Positions 37,223 through 46,844 of a DNA stretch of 64,000 bases are shown in pieces. The translations under genes were made by a program, and so were the position numbers. How positions within the stretch are numbered: position 1 is the first letter of the stretch; the number at the start of each line of letters is the position of its first letter. The DNA is from Vibrio sp. CB1-14 (GTDB taxonomy: Bacteria > Pseudomonadota > Gammaproteobacteria > Enterobacterales > Vibrionaceae): the NCBI RefSeq assembly GCF_040412085.2, contig NZ_CP115920.1, positions 1,116,001 through 1,180,000 on the forward strand, given 5' to 3'. Under the pieces are notes generated by a model that saw only the letters and a list, made by a program, of their open reading frames with translations, was not told the origin of the DNA and did not search any database.

Positions 37223-37583
37223 AGCATTCTCCTTAGCAGGAAGTGCTTTCTTCCCGCTTAGCTGTACGTTTAACGTTCAATTACCACATTGAAGCTATAA
37301 GAATTACTAATCTAAGTAGTGGCTAAAAAGTACTATGGATAGGCGGAAATAACTTTAGACTTGCTCACAAAAAACCATCGGTAAAAATAACGACAGTTTT
37401 TGTGGGGATATTAAATTCGAAGGGATGAAAAAATATGGGGTGACGTAGTTGATAGACTATTACGTCACCCATTAATACGGATATTTATGCAAGAAATCGA
37501 TATTTATGCAAATTGTTAATTTGTTGATGTTGGTCAATAAATAACTCGGTTTAGAATATTCACTATATCGACCATTAATGCGT
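37223..37583. other. intergenic region between yfcC and the GST gene
   Basis: 361 bp with no gene. It contains the yfcC promoter region (unassigned), a 10-bp-arm hairpin at 37438-37470, and a direct repeat GATATTTATGCAA separated by about 8 bp near 37480-37512. Confidence 0.5.
37438..37470 (-). terminator. hairpin, probable terminator of the GST gene
   Basis: Perfect 10-bp arms GGGTGACGTA/TACGTCACCC enclose 13 nt; on the minus strand a T-run follows 4-5 bp later. It is 114 bp after the GST stop codon. Confidence 0.5.
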
Positions 37584-38213
37584 TTAAGCGCTTGATTTGT
37601 CGTATTGAGCTTCAAGCTCTGCGGCTTTTTGCGCGGCAGGACGCTGTTGAAGCGTCGCGAGATAAGCGGCCAATGCAGGATAGTCGCCAAGAAGCTCTAG
37701 CTGAGCAGCCACCTCGACAATCCAAGACAACAGAATATCAGCTGCGGTAAATTGCCTGCCAACCAACCAAGTATTGGCTGTTAGGTGATCGTTGAGGTAC
37801 CTCAAGATCAGCGCCAACTCTTGTTTACTGTAGCCATCGAGAAAGCGTGTTTCAGTGCCGTCAATCTTTAGGAAGTAGTGGAGTAAAAGCGGCAACGCAG
37901 CTGAGCTTTCTGCGAAGTGCAGCCACTGTAAGTAAAGCGGATACTCCGCTGAATCTTGCGCTGGTGCAAGAGAGGCGGAAGAAAAACGCTGCGCCAAATA
38001 CTCGGTAATGGCACCGGATTCCGCCAACACTTGGCCATTTTCTTCGATAACCGGTGACTTACCCAGCGGATGAATCGCTTTGAGCTCTGCTGGTGCTAAA
38101 TTGGTCACCGCGTCACGTTGGTACGCTTTTACTTGGTAAGGAACATTAAGTTCTTCAAGTAGCCAGATAATACGTTTAGAGCGTGATTTGTTGAGGTGAT
38201 GGAGAGTAATCAT
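37584..38213 (-). CDS. glutathione S-transferase family protein
   Basis: The 209-residue protein has an N-terminal thioredoxin-like domain (ITLHHLNKSRSKRIIWLLEE, then HPLGKSPVIEENGQVLAESGAITEYLAQ with the glutathione gamma-Glu contacts) and a C-terminal helical domain (residues ~85-205, WLVGRQFTAADILLSWIVEVA). It is probably a cytoplasmic detoxification enzyme; the substrate is unknown. It is divergent from the Nik-like operon. Confidence 0.88.
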   Translation of the reverse strand: MITLHHLNKSRSKRIIWLLEELNVPYQVKAYQRDAVTNLAPAELKAIHPLGKSPVIEENGQVLAESGAITEYLAQRFSSASLAPAQDSAEYPLYLQWLHFAESSAALPLLLHYFLKIDGTETRFLDGYSKQELALILRYLNDHLTANTWLVGRQFTAADILLSWIVEVAAQLELLGDYPALAAYLATLQQRPAAQKAAELEAQYDKSSA

Positions 38214-38643
38214 GAGTCGCTAACCTCTTGCGTTATGAGTTTGTGTATCCGTTTGTTTACGTAGCACACTAGCAATCTGGAAGTTAAATTGTGAACAATT
38301 TAATTGTGAGCAATTATTGCTGCTGAGTGCTTGCATGACTTTATGGTGATGAGCTCTTTCGCATCATTGATTTCTGATTTATCGATAAAAAAAATGTTGC
38401 AGTTGTGACTGCTAAGCGCAAGTTATGTATTGCAGATGCAAATCGTTTTCAATTACCTTCTCATTAAGGTTAACTTGATCCAGATTAAAAAATTAGACTA
38501 AGCGTGCTGTAAAATTTGTATGTAAGTAGACACATCGTGTCGCCAATACTTTGCATCTTAGAACGCCGAGAATACCGTCATTTCAAATCTCTTGGATGCG
38601 ACAAGATAGCCCTGTTACAACATTAGGACTTAAGGTTTCGTTT
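38214..38643. other. divergent regulatory region, GST gene and Nik-like operon
   Basis: 430 bp with no convincing gene. A Fur-like 15-mer lies at 38437-38451. No NikR-type GTATGA-N16-TCATAC operator was found. Confidence 0.5.
38437..38451. promoter_or_regulatory. Fur-like box upstream of the Nik-like operon
   Basis: The minus-strand sequence TGAAAACGATTTGCA matches the 7-1-7 Fur consensus TGATAAT-N-ATTATCA at 11 of 14 positions. It is about 190 bp before the binding-protein start codon. It suggests iron control of the operon. Confidence 0.45.
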
Positions 38644-40230
38644 ATGCCATTAAAAAAATTTATCACCGTTAGCGCGGTCGTCATATCCGCCATTCTCCCG
38701 ATTCAAAGTACGCATGCTCAGGAAAGCACTCTGACGCTGGCAAACTATCGAGATATTCGTGACCTTAACCCACATCTGTACGGTGGTGAGATTTTCGCGC
38801 AAAACCTGATTTTTGAGGGTTTGGTTCACCTCGGTGAAAATGGTGTCTTAGAGCCATGGTTGGCGACAAGCTGGAGTACGTCCGAAGACGGCAAAATCTA
38901 TACCTTTAAACTACGAGACGACGTGACGTTTTCTGACGGTACTAAGTTTGATGCTAGTGTTGTTAAAGCAAACTTTGATGCTTTGCTGGATAACGCAAAC
39001 CGTCACACTTGGTTGGAATCTATCCGCCTGATGGTAGAAGTTGAAAAGTCTGGTAAAGAGAGTGTTCGCATCGTTGACAGCAACACGGTTGAAGTTGAGT
39101 TTGCTGAGTCCTACTACCCATTTCTCGTTGAACTCGGTGTGACACGTCCGTTCCGTTTTCTTTCTCCGAAATGCTTCAAAGATGGCGCGACGAAAAACGG
39201 AACTAGCTGTTATGTGGGAACAGGTAGCTACGTCCTAACAGATAACGTGGTCGATCAGCGTGCGACGTTTGAACGCAACGCAAATTACTGGGGTCAGATA
39301 CCTCAAGTTGACAAGATCATCGCGAAAGTGATTCCTGACAACCAATCACGCTTGCTGTCACTGCGCAGTGGGGAAGTGGATATGGTTTACGGCCTGCAAT
39401 TAATCAGCGCGCAATCATTCAAGCAATTTGAGAAAGATCCGCGCTTTGGTACGACGCTTTCAGAGCCTGTTTCGACCCGAATGCTGATTCTGAATTCGAC
39501 CAGAGAAAATCTAAGTGATACCCGAGTACGTCAAGCGCTTACTCATCTAACCAACAAAGCGATCATTGCCGAACGTATCATGCTAGGTTTGGAAAAGCCG
39601 GCCGACACGCTATTGGCAAACAACGTTCCTTACGCAGATATCGACTTGACACCGTATCAGTATGACGTTGCACAAGCCGAGAAGCTGTTGGATGAAGCTG
39701 GTTGGAAGAAAGATGGCAAAGTACGCAAGCTAAACGGCAAGCCTTTCGAGATTACACTTTCCTACGACAGTGACAAAGTTGTGGAACGCACGATTGCACA
39801 GTATTTGCAAAGTGAATGGTCTAAAGTGGGCTTGAAAATGAAACTCGTTGGTGAGGAAGAGCAGGCTCACCGTGATCGTTTGAAACATGGTGACTTTGAT
39901 CTTTCGTTCAATATCTCTTGGGGTACCCCTTATGATCCGCAGTCTTTTCTTGGCGGTATGCGTAAACCCGTTTACGGTGACTATGAAGCGCAACAAGGTA
40001 TCCCTGAGAAACAAGAGATCGATAGTCGCATCCTTGAAGCACTAGAGTCAATTGACGAGACAGAACGTCAATCCCATTACAGCTACGTACTAAAAACGCT
40101 GCATGAGCAAGCAATCTACATTCCAATCAGTTATGAACAAAACCGCACCATTTTCAACAAACGTGTAGAAGGCGTCAGCTTTAATCCGTCTCAGTTTGAG
40201 ATTCCGTTACAACGCATGTCTGTTAAGTAA
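38644..40230 (+). CDS. NikA-like periplasmic binding protein of a peptide/nickel-family ABC importer
   Basis: The protein has 528 residues from the ATG at 38644, which gives a clean signal peptide (SAVVISAILPIQSTHAQ). It is an SBP_bac_5 protein clearly related to E. coli NikA: LTLANYRDIRDLNPHLYGGE, SWGTPYDPQSFLGGMRKP and LHEQAIYIPISYE. The tryptophan region of NikA is kept (SWGTPYDP), but the position of its nickel-binding His416 (SHAD, recalled from E. coli) appears to be Tyr (VYGD). The ligand may therefore be a different metal complex. First gene of a six-gene operon; a terminator hairpin follows. Confidence 0.82.
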   Translation: MPLKKFITVSAVVISAILPIQSTHAQESTLTLANYRDIRDLNPHLYGGEIFAQNLIFEGLVHLGENGVLEPWLATSWSTSEDGKIYTFKLRDDVTFSDGTKFDASVVKANFDALLDNANRHTWLESIRLMVEVEKSGKESVRIVDSNTVEVEFAESYYPFLVELGVTRPFRFLSPKCFKDGATKNGTSCYVGTGSYVLTDNVVDQRATFERNANYWGQIPQVDKIIAKVIPDNQSRLLSLRSGEVDMVYGLQLISAQSFKQFEKDPRFGTTLSEPVSTRMLILNSTRENLSDTRVRQALTHLTNKAIIAERIMLGLEKPADTLLANNVPYADIDLTPYQYDVAQAEKLLDEAGWKKDGKVRKLNGKPFEITLSYDSDKVVERTIAQYLQSEWSKVGLKMKLVGEEEQAHRDRLKHGDFDLSFNISWGTPYDPQSFLGGMRKPVYGDYEAQQGIPEKQEIDSRILEALESIDETERQSHYSYVLKTLHEQAIYIPISYEQNRTIFNKRVEGVSFNPSQFEIPLQRMSVK

Positions 40231-40270
40231 CCTTATTGCTAAAGCGACTTAACCCGTTACACCTGTGACG

Positions 40271-40303
40271 ACTGACACTCAGATTTGAGTGTCAGTCTTT
40301 TTG
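40271..40303 (+). terminator. intrinsic terminator/attenuator after the NikA-like gene
   Basis: A perfect 11-bp stem ACTGACACTCA/TGAGTGTCAGT is followed by CTTTTTGTTTT, between the binding-protein and permease genes. It would let the binding protein be made in excess over the membrane parts. Confidence 0.8.
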
Positions 40304-40337
40304 TTTTCTGATTAACCAAAGTCGAGAAAGTATCTGC

Positions 40338-41282
40338 ATGGCAAAATACATATTAAAGCGGCTACTAAGTGCAATTGTGACACTTTTCTTTGTCTCGTTT
40401 ATCGCGTTTGCTTTAGTCAATATCATCCCCGCAGACCCTGCGGAAGTCGCATTGCGAGTGAATGATACGACACCAAGTCCTGAAGCGATTGAAGAAATTC
40501 GCTTAGAGCTTGGCTTGGATAAACCCTTTCTAGTTCGTTATGTAAATTGGTTAGGGGCATCATTACAAGGCGATTTTGGCGCATCCTACACCAATACTAA
40601 CCGTTTAGTTTCTGACGAACTCGCTCGTAGCTTTCCACACACGTTAAAGCTAGCTGGACTGTCATTGATCTTGTTGGTGTGTGTGAGTATTCCAATGGGT
40701 GTGCTAAGTGCTGTTTACAAAGACCATTGGTTTGATCGTATTGTACGTGTGTTCATTTTTGCCAGCACAGCAATGCCAAACTTTTGGCTTGCATTCATTT
40801 TGATTTGGTTGTTCTCGATTTACATGTACTGGCTACCCAGTAGCGGTGCGTCGACATTTAGTCATTTTATTTTACCTTCGATTACCTTGTGTATGGCGTA
40901 TGTGGCGACGTATATCCGCCTAATCCGAAATTCAATGTTGGATTCAATGAATCACAACTATGTGGTCTACGCACGAGCCCGAGGGATTGCTGAGTATCGT
41001 GTAGTTTGGAAGCATCTTCTCAAAAATTCTTTGCAAACCTCTATGACGGCACTGGGTATCGGAGTCGTACGACTTATCGCCGGGACAGTGGTGATAGAGA
41101 GTATTTTTGCGATTCCCGGCTTGGGCAGGCTTGCGTTAGCCGCCATTTTTAATCGTGATTATCCAATTATTCAGGCGTACATATTAGCGATGGGTAGCTT
41201 ATTTGTTGTCTCTAATTTGCTCATCGATATATTACATACCGTCGTAGACCCTCGTTTGAAGTCAGGAGGTAAACACCAATGA
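40338..41282 (+). CDS. NikB-like ABC permease
   Basis: The 314-residue permease of the DppB/NikB family has six membrane segments, FVSFIAFALVNIIPADPAEVAL near the N-terminus and the EAA-type loop with YVVYARARGIAEYRVVWKH. It ends in TVVDPRLKSG, typical of the family. It overlaps the next permease by 4 bp. Confidence 0.88.
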   Translation: MAKYILKRLLSAIVTLFFVSFIAFALVNIIPADPAEVALRVNDTTPSPEAIEEIRLELGLDKPFLVRYVNWLGASLQGDFGASYTNTNRLVSDELARSFPHTLKLAGLSLILLVCVSIPMGVLSAVYKDHWFDRIVRVFIFASTAMPNFWLAFILIWLFSIYMYWLPSSGASTFSHFILPSITLCMAYVATYIRLIRNSMLDSMNHNYVVYARARGIAEYRVVWKHLLKNSLQTSMTALGIGVVRLIAGTVVIESIFAIPGLGRLALAAIFNRDYPIIQAYILAMGSLFVVSNLLIDILHTVVDPRLKSGGKHQ

Positions 41283-42103
41283 TGCAACGTCTCTTGGGCA
41301 ACAAGACGGTGATCGTTTGTTTGCTTATTCTCTCCGTCATTTGTTTGATGGGGGCATTTGCGCCGTTTATTGCACCGCATGACCCAAACTTAGCGGATGT
41401 CATTAATACACTCATGCCTATGTCGGCAGAGTATCCGCTTGGTACCGACCATCTAGGTCGCTGTGTTTACTCACGTCTACTGTTTGGTGTGCGTACGACC
41501 CTTTATTACTCCTTATTAACCATGATTATCACGGCATTTGTCGGTGGTTTCATTGGCGTTGTTTCGGGGTATGTTCGAGGAAAGGTCGATGCAGTCATCA
41601 TGCGCGGCTGTGAAGTTATGCTGTCGTTTCCGTATGAAATTATCGTATTGAGCATTGTTGGTATTATGGGACCCGGCATTACCAACATCATTGTAGCGAA
41701 CTTCATTGCCAAAATTGCATGGTATGTGCGCATCGTTCGCAGCTCAGTCATCTCATTCAACCATCAAAATTACATTCTGTATTCGAGAACGGTAAAAACA
41801 CCGCAAAGCTTTGTTTTCCGTAAGCACTTAGCACCTAACGTTGCTGCTGAAGTCATCATTCTTGCAACCTTGGATCTAGGGTGGATCATTTTAAGTATTT
41901 CAACCCTGTCTTTCTTGGGGCTTGGTATTCAGCCACCAACACCAGAATGGGGAGCGATGCTTAGTGATGCAAAAGAGGTTTTGTTCTCAAACCCCGAGCA
42001 AATGCTGATTCCCGGCGCAGCGATTATGGTGGTGGTTGCGTGTTGTAACTTGCTGGGGGACTCGCTTAGAGACGTGTTAGACCCAAAAACGGAGCAGCGT
42101 TGA
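41279..42103 (+). CDS. NikC-like ABC permease
   Basis: The 274-residue DppC/NikC-type permease has FAPFIAPHDPNLADV and YPLGTDHLGRCVYSRLLFGVRT as family signatures, an EAA-like loop, and SFLGLGIQPPTPEWGAMLSDAK near the C-terminus. AGGAGG lies upstream of the ATG at 41279. It overlaps the previous gene by 4 bp and the next by 1 bp. Confidence 0.88.
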   Translation: MMQRLLGNKTVIVCLLILSVICLMGAFAPFIAPHDPNLADVINTLMPMSAEYPLGTDHLGRCVYSRLLFGVRTTLYYSLLTMIITAFVGGFIGVVSGYVRGKVDAVIMRGCEVMLSFPYEIIVLSIVGIMGPGITNIIVANFIAKIAWYVRIVRSSVISFNHQNYILYSRTVKTPQSFVFRKHLAPNVAAEVIILATLDLGWIILSISTLSFLGLGIQPPTPEWGAMLSDAKEVLFSNPEQMLIPGAAIMVVVACCNLLGDSLRDVLDPKTEQR

Positions 42104-42912
42104 TGTTAGAACTAAACAATCTTACCGTCGCAATTGAGAGACCAGTACATCGAGAGTTGGTTTCCAATGTGAGTTTTACCCTCAAAGAAGATCAGTGCTT
42201 AGGTATTTTAGGTGAGTCAGGTAGTGGCAAGAGTCTAACCTGCAACGCGATTAACGGCTTGTTGGGTGAGCAGTTCTCTATTGCTGGTGAAGCAAAATTT
42301 GATGACCAAGATCTATTCACCATGACACCAAAACAGCGTCGTCAAATGCGTGGAGAGACAATTTCGATGATCATGCAAAGTCCAATGACGGCCTTCAATC
42401 CACTATTCACCATCGGCAATCAGGCGATTGAGACGATTCAGCAGCATTCGGCTATGAGTCGTAAAGAAGCTACGGAGTTGTTCTGCGATGTGTTAACTCG
42501 AGTGAACCTAAAGTCTGTTCAATCTTTGCTGAAAAAGTATCCCCATGAGCTCAGTGGCGGAATGTTGCAACGTATCATGGTAGCGCTTGCCTTAGTGTTA
42601 AAACCTAAGTTGATCATTGCCGATGAACCGACAACGGCCATTGACTACATTTCTCAACGTGAAGTGATCAAAGAGTTGCAATTTGTTCGTGAACAATTTG
42701 GTACCAGCCTCATTTTTGTCAGTCATGATTTGAGTTTAGTGTCGCACATCGCTGATAACGTTATGGTGATGAATCAAGGAAGAGTGGTGGAGTATGGTGA
42801 TACTAAGCAAGTATTTACTCACCCACAAAGTGAGCATACTCGTTACTTAGTTGATACGCGCATGGCATTAATTAATCGCTTTAAGTCAGTAATGGAGAGT
42901 CAGCCATGTTGA
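42103..42912 (+). CDS. NikD-like ABC ATP-binding protein
   Basis: The protein has 269 residues from the ATG at 42103 (TGATG overlap with the upstream stop; GGAG upstream). Walker A is GESGSGKS, signature LSGGMLQRIMVALAL, Walker B LIIADEPTTAID, switch VSHD. It is the first of two ATPases in the importer, as in NikD/DppD, and overlaps the next gene by 7 bp. Confidence 0.9.
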   Translation: MLELNNLTVAIERPVHRELVSNVSFTLKEDQCLGILGESGSGKSLTCNAINGLLGEQFSIAGEAKFDDQDLFTMTPKQRRQMRGETISMIMQSPMTAFNPLFTIGNQAIETIQQHSAMSRKEATELFCDVLTRVNLKSVQSLLKKYPHELSGGMLQRIMVALALVLKPKLIIADEPTTAIDYISQREVIKELQFVREQFGTSLIFVSHDLSLVSHIADNVMVMNQGRVVEYGDTKQVFTHPQSEHTRYLVDTRMALINRFKSVMESQPC

Positions 42913-43688
42913 TTGATGTTCAAAATGTCACCAAGGCTTTTAAAAGCGATGATAGTTGGTTGTTCTCGAGTTATCAGCAGGTGCTTAACGGCGTCTCGAT
43001 CACGGTGAATGAAGGGGAATGTGTTGGTATAGTCGGTGAGTCGGGCAGTGGGAAAAGTACGCTAGGTAAAGTCCTTCTGGGCTTGGAAATAGCGGACAGT
43101 GGTGAGGTAGTGTTGGGGCAAGCCATTGAAGGCTTGCCAACCCACAAAGCCATCAGTGTGGTTTTTCAAGATTACAATACGTCAGTGAATCCGCGCTTGA
43201 CGGTTCGGGAAATCATTAATGAACCCCTAATAACAGAGAGCATAAGCAAAGCACAGCGCGAAGCTATGCTCGTGGAACTCCTCGAAGAAGTCGGGCTTAA
43301 GCCTGAAATGCTAGACCGTTATCCTCATCAGCTTAGTGGCGGGCAACTGCAACGAGTGTGTATTGCTCGCGCTATTGCACCCAATCCAAAGTTTATCTTA
43401 CTCGATGAGGCGGTAAGTTCGCTTGACGTTTCCGTCCAGGTTCAAATACTCGATCTTCTACAGAAGCTAAAGAAACAACGCAATATTTCCTATTTGTTTA
43501 TTACCCACGATATTGCTGTCGCGAGCTTTCTATGTGATCGCCTGATGTTTTTTAAAGGTGGACGAATTGTTGAGCATGTTGAGGACATGCGTGACTTAAA
43601 ACACGTTCGAGACCCCTACACCAAAGAATTACTGGAAGCGGCAGGATATCTAGAGATCCCTTTTGAAGCTGAGATGAATCAACAATGA
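42906..43688 (+). CDS. NikE-like ABC ATP-binding protein
   Basis: The 260-residue second ATPase has Walker A GESGSGKST, Q-loop VVFQDYNTSVNPRLTVREII, signature LSGGQLQRVCIARAI, Walker B FILLDEAVSSLD and switch ITHD. Its last four bases overlap the start codon of the MATE gene, so the exporter is translationally coupled to the importer. Confidence 0.9.
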   Translation: MLIDVQNVTKAFKSDDSWLFSSYQQVLNGVSITVNEGECVGIVGESGSGKSTLGKVLLGLEIADSGEVVLGQAIEGLPTHKAISVVFQDYNTSVNPRLTVREIINEPLITESISKAQREAMLVELLEEVGLKPEMLDRYPHQLSGGQLQRVCIARAIAPNPKFILLDEAVSSLDVSVQVQILDLLQKLKKQRNISYLFITHDIAVASFLCDRLMFFKGGRIVEHVEDMRDLKHVRDPYTKELLEAAGYLEIPFEAEMNQQ

Positions 43689-44989
43689 ATTTGACACATA
43701 AAGACTATTTTAAGATTGCATTCCCATTTATTGTGTCGACGGTCACCCAGCCTCTATTGGGAGCGGTTGATACAGCGGTCATTGGTAAGTTAGGTGTTGC
43801 AGAGCTTATTGGTGGCGTAGCCATCGGAACGGTCATCATGAACACGTTATATTGGTTGTTTGGTTTTTTCCGAGTGAGTACGACAGGTCAAAGCGCTATT
43901 GCTCTGGGCAAAAACAATCAAACAGAGCAAGCTAGCAGTTTATTACGTCCCTTGGTGCTCGCATTATTTGTGGGTTTGAGCTTTGTTTTTATGCAGTCTT
44001 TGATTTGGCTCGGGGCTGAGTGGGTCATTTCCCCAGAGCCGGTCGTTGGAGAGAATGCCAAGATCTATTTTGACATTATGATCTACGGCGCTCCTTTCGT
44101 TCTGCTTAACTACACCATCATCGGATGGTTAATGGGTCAGGCGAAAGCGAAGGAGACCTTGTTCACCCAAGTATTTGGCAACGTGCTAAACATTATTTTA
44201 GATCTGGTGTTTGTACTCTACTTTGATATGGGGATAGCGGGAGTCGCTATTGCCACTCTTATTGCTCAAATCACCACCTTTGTTATTGGTGCTGTCCTCG
44301 TTCTCAAAACGTGCCAGTTCTCGCTGCTTGACTACGTTCGCACCACAAAAATGTCGCGTAAGGATCTGAGTGTCATTGTTTTCTCAAACCTTGATTTGTT
44401 GCTCCGCACGGTCTGCATACTGGTGTTTTTTAACATGATGGCTCGTGTTGGTTCACAGTTGGGAGCCGATGTACTGGCAGCGAATGCAATATTGATGCAA
44501 GTCACCTTCATTGCCAGCTACTTGTTTGACGGCGTGGCGAATGCATCCAGTGTTTTTGCCGGCAAGTCTGTGGGACAAAAAAATCCCCAACTGCTTAGCC
44601 GTGTTATCAAACTGAATGTCCAGTGGACTACTGGCTTTGTCATTGTATTATCGCTACTTTTGGTCGTGTTTAAACAGCAGTTGGTGATGCTCTTCACCAC
44701 TCTACCAGAACTAGTTGAGATCTATTCAACAATGAGCCCGTGGCTCATTGTGTTCCCGCTGGTGGCAGGCTACGGACTGACTTTTTATGGCATTTTCACT
44801 GGAACAGGGACGACTAGACCGGTGCGCAATTCAACTTTCGCGACACTGTTGGTCTTTTTAATTGTTCAGTTTGTTGGTGTTCGGTACTGGGGCAATCACG
44901 GACTATGGCTGGCTTTTACACTGTTTTATTTGGGACGCTTCATTTTTCTCTATCCATATATGAATCAAGTAAAACAAAAGTGCCAATAA
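43685..44989 (+). CDS. MATE family efflux transporter (DinF-like), coupled to the Nik-like importer
   Basis: The 434-residue membrane protein has 12 predicted segments in two MATE halves: PFIVSTVTQPLLGAVDTAVIGKLG at the N-terminus and FDGVANASSVFAGKSVGQKN in the middle match the family. MATE proteins export organic cations, drugs or metabolites using H+ or Na+. An ATGA overlap ties it to the ATPase gene upstream. The context suggests it exports something linked to the imported ligand, for example a metal chelator, but no biosynthetic gene is present nearby. Confidence 0.85.
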   Translation: MNLTHKDYFKIAFPFIVSTVTQPLLGAVDTAVIGKLGVAELIGGVAIGTVIMNTLYWLFGFFRVSTTGQSAIALGKNNQTEQASSLLRPLVLALFVGLSFVFMQSLIWLGAEWVISPEPVVGENAKIYFDIMIYGAPFVLLNYTIIGWLMGQAKAKETLFTQVFGNVLNIILDLVFVLYFDMGIAGVAIATLIAQITTFVIGAVLVLKTCQFSLLDYVRTTKMSRKDLSVIVFSNLDLLLRTVCILVFFNMMARVGSQLGADVLAANAILMQVTFIASYLFDGVANASSVFAGKSVGQKNPQLLSRVIKLNVQWTTGFVIVLSLLLVVFKQQLVMLFTTLPELVEIYSTMSPWLIVFPLVAGYGLTFYGIFTGTGTTRPVRNSTFATLLVFLIVQFVGVRYWGNHGLWLAFTLFYLGRFIFLYPYMNQVKQKCQ

Positions 44990-44999
44990 TCTGTTGAGA

Positions 45000-45032
45000 C
45001 GTTCAAATATGCCCCTTGGGCATATTTGAACG
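45000..45032. terminator. long hairpin between convergent operons
   Basis: A perfect 15-bp stem (45000-45014 with 45018-45032, arm CGTTCAAATATGCCC) with a 3-nt loop. It follows the MATE gene by 11 bp. The T-run is weak, so it may protect the 3' end or terminate inefficiently. Confidence 0.6.
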
Positions 45033-45144
45033 TGTTCCCTTAAAGTAAAAATTTATACTGTGACTGTTCTTTTAGTAGACGTTGAATTCTAAATCAGACT
45101 CTTATCAAAATTAACTGCACACATTTCATGGTAGATGCAAAGAA

Positions 45145-46815
45145 TTATCGCTCTCTGTGTCGAGATTCTATTACCTTTAAGCCAGCCAGCATGGATACCG
45201 TTACAGAAACGACCACTAATGCCATCGCCATTGCTAAGCTGGTGTTGCCCTGGTCAAACTCACTAAAAATAAAGGTTGCGCTGGTTTCAAAGCCGGGCGG
45301 TTTCACCATGAGAGAGCCAACCAATTCACGTTGACCGATGATAAAACTCATTGCCCAGCCTGCTATTACCCCGGGTAGAATTAGTGGCAGTGTAACTCGA
45401 CTAAATCGATAGAATTCAGAAGCACCTGATACCTTAGCAGCATCGTCAAGACTGCTGCTGATTTGCTCTGCAGCCGACTTTACATACTGCACTGTATAGG
45501 GAAGGAACAGAACAACATACGTGATGATCAGCATCCCTTTGGTGTTGTAAAGAGGAAAGGGGTTACTTGGTGAGTTCCAGAATAGAATCAAACCAAAGAC
45601 AACAACGATCCCCGGCACCGTATTGGACAATAAGCTCGCAAAGTCGATGACTTTCGTTAGGTGGGATTGTCCACACACCACCGTCAATCCATACCAAATC
45701 CCGAGTGCAGTACAGATGGTCGCGGCATATAGACTAAGCTGAATACTATTTAGCAACGCGGAAAACGCCTCGCTGTCGAAGCTAAAGACTTGCGCGAAGT
45801 GTCTAAAGGTTAAGTTATCCCAGCTAAGTCCAAATCCCGCTAAATCGATGAGTGCGGTGGCGGTTATTGAGAAATAGGGAATACCAATTGATAACGCAAG
45901 TATAAAAGCGATGACCAACCAACAAGCGCTGCGTTGCCAAGGCGATAACGCAATAATTCTTAGTTTGTTCCCCTTGCCCGAAATGAGCTGGTATTGGTAA
46001 TTGTTCGAGATATAGAGCTGTCCCATCCACATCAACATACTTGTTGTTAGCAAGACCAAAGAGAGCACCGATGCTTTTACGAAATCTATCGGCCAAGTCG
46101 AGGTAAAGCGGTGGATTTCCGTTGTCAGCACGTAATAGCCTATCTGCTTACCCAAAGTTGCTGGCGTGCCGAATTCTGAAATTGTTTTGACGAATACCAG
46201 TAATGCCCCCATTAGGTAGCCTGAAATCAACAGCGGCAAGAAAACTTTGACCAGGATTCTTAGCTTGGATGCACCATATATGATTGCCGCTTCTTCAACA
46301 CTAGCATTGATTCTCAACAAGCTATTTTTGATAACTAAGTACATGAATGGGAAAAGCGACAGGCTCATTATTAACACCATGCCAGCCAATGAGAAGAAGC
46401 CAGTCTGTAATCCCGCCAAGCCAGGTAATAACTGCTCTAGATAACCCCTCGGGCGCATAAAAATCATCCACCCCATAGAGTCGATAAACGGTGGAGTCAT
46501 GAATGGGATCAAGATGACGATATCTAGCCATTTATGGTGACCGATCTCTGTTTTAGCTGTAATCCATGCCAAAGGGGCTGCAAACAATGTTGCAACGATG
46601 GTGACTAAAAAAGCGAGTTGAATAGAGTTCCAAAGCACACCGAGTGTGTAGCTATCAACAAGTTGTCGAAATAAAGATGTCAGGTGCCAATGCCCATCTT
46701 GGTAGGCGCTATTGATAAGAATCGTACCCATTGGCATTAGCACTAAGATAATGAGGCTTAGCAACGCCAATAACGTGGGTTTATTGAATGTATCTTGGGA
46801 TTGGAGTGTGTTCAT
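45145..46815 (-). CDS. Fe3+-type ABC transporter permease, fused double permease (FbpB/SfuB family)
   Basis: The 556-residue protein has about 12 membrane segments in two homologous permease halves, each with an EAA-type loop (EEAAIYGASKLRILVKVFLPLL in the first, LDDAAKVSGASEFYRFSRVTLP in the second). This double layout is shared by ferric iron, AEP-phosphonate and some polyamine-like systems. It is last in a three-gene operon behind an attenuator hairpin. Confidence 0.85.
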   Translation of the reverse strand: MNTLQSQDTFNKPTLLALLSLIILVLMPMGTILINSAYQDGHWHLTSLFRQLVDSYTLGVLWNSIQLAFLVTIVATLFAAPLAWITAKTEIGHHKWLDIVILIPFMTPPFIDSMGWMIFMRPRGYLEQLLPGLAGLQTGFFSLAGMVLIMSLSLFPFMYLVIKNSLLRINASVEEAAIIYGASKLRILVKVFLPLLISGYLMGALLVFVKTISEFGTPATLGKQIGYYVLTTEIHRFTSTWPIDFVKASVLSLVLLTTSMLMWMGQLYISNNYQYQLISGKGNKLRIIALSPWQRSACWLVIAFILALSIGIPYFSITATALIDLAGFGLSWDNLTFRHFAQVFSFDSEAFSALLNSIQLSLYAATICTALGIWYGLTVVCGQSHLTKVIDFASLLSNTVPGIVVVFGLILFWNSPSNPFPLYNTKGMLIITYVVLFLPYTVQYVKSAAEQISSSLDDAAKVSGASEFYRFSRVTLPLILPGVIAGWAMSFIIGQRELVGSLMVKPPGFETSATFIFSEFDQGNTSLAMAMALVVVSVTVSMLAGLKVIESRHRER

Positions 46816-46844
46816 AGAGATCTGATATAAAGCGAGGCGGCGGT

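Noticed and set aside
38401..38643. NikR operator before the Nik-like operon
   Set aside because: No GTATGA-N16-TCATAC pattern was found; the Fur-like match is the better candidate.
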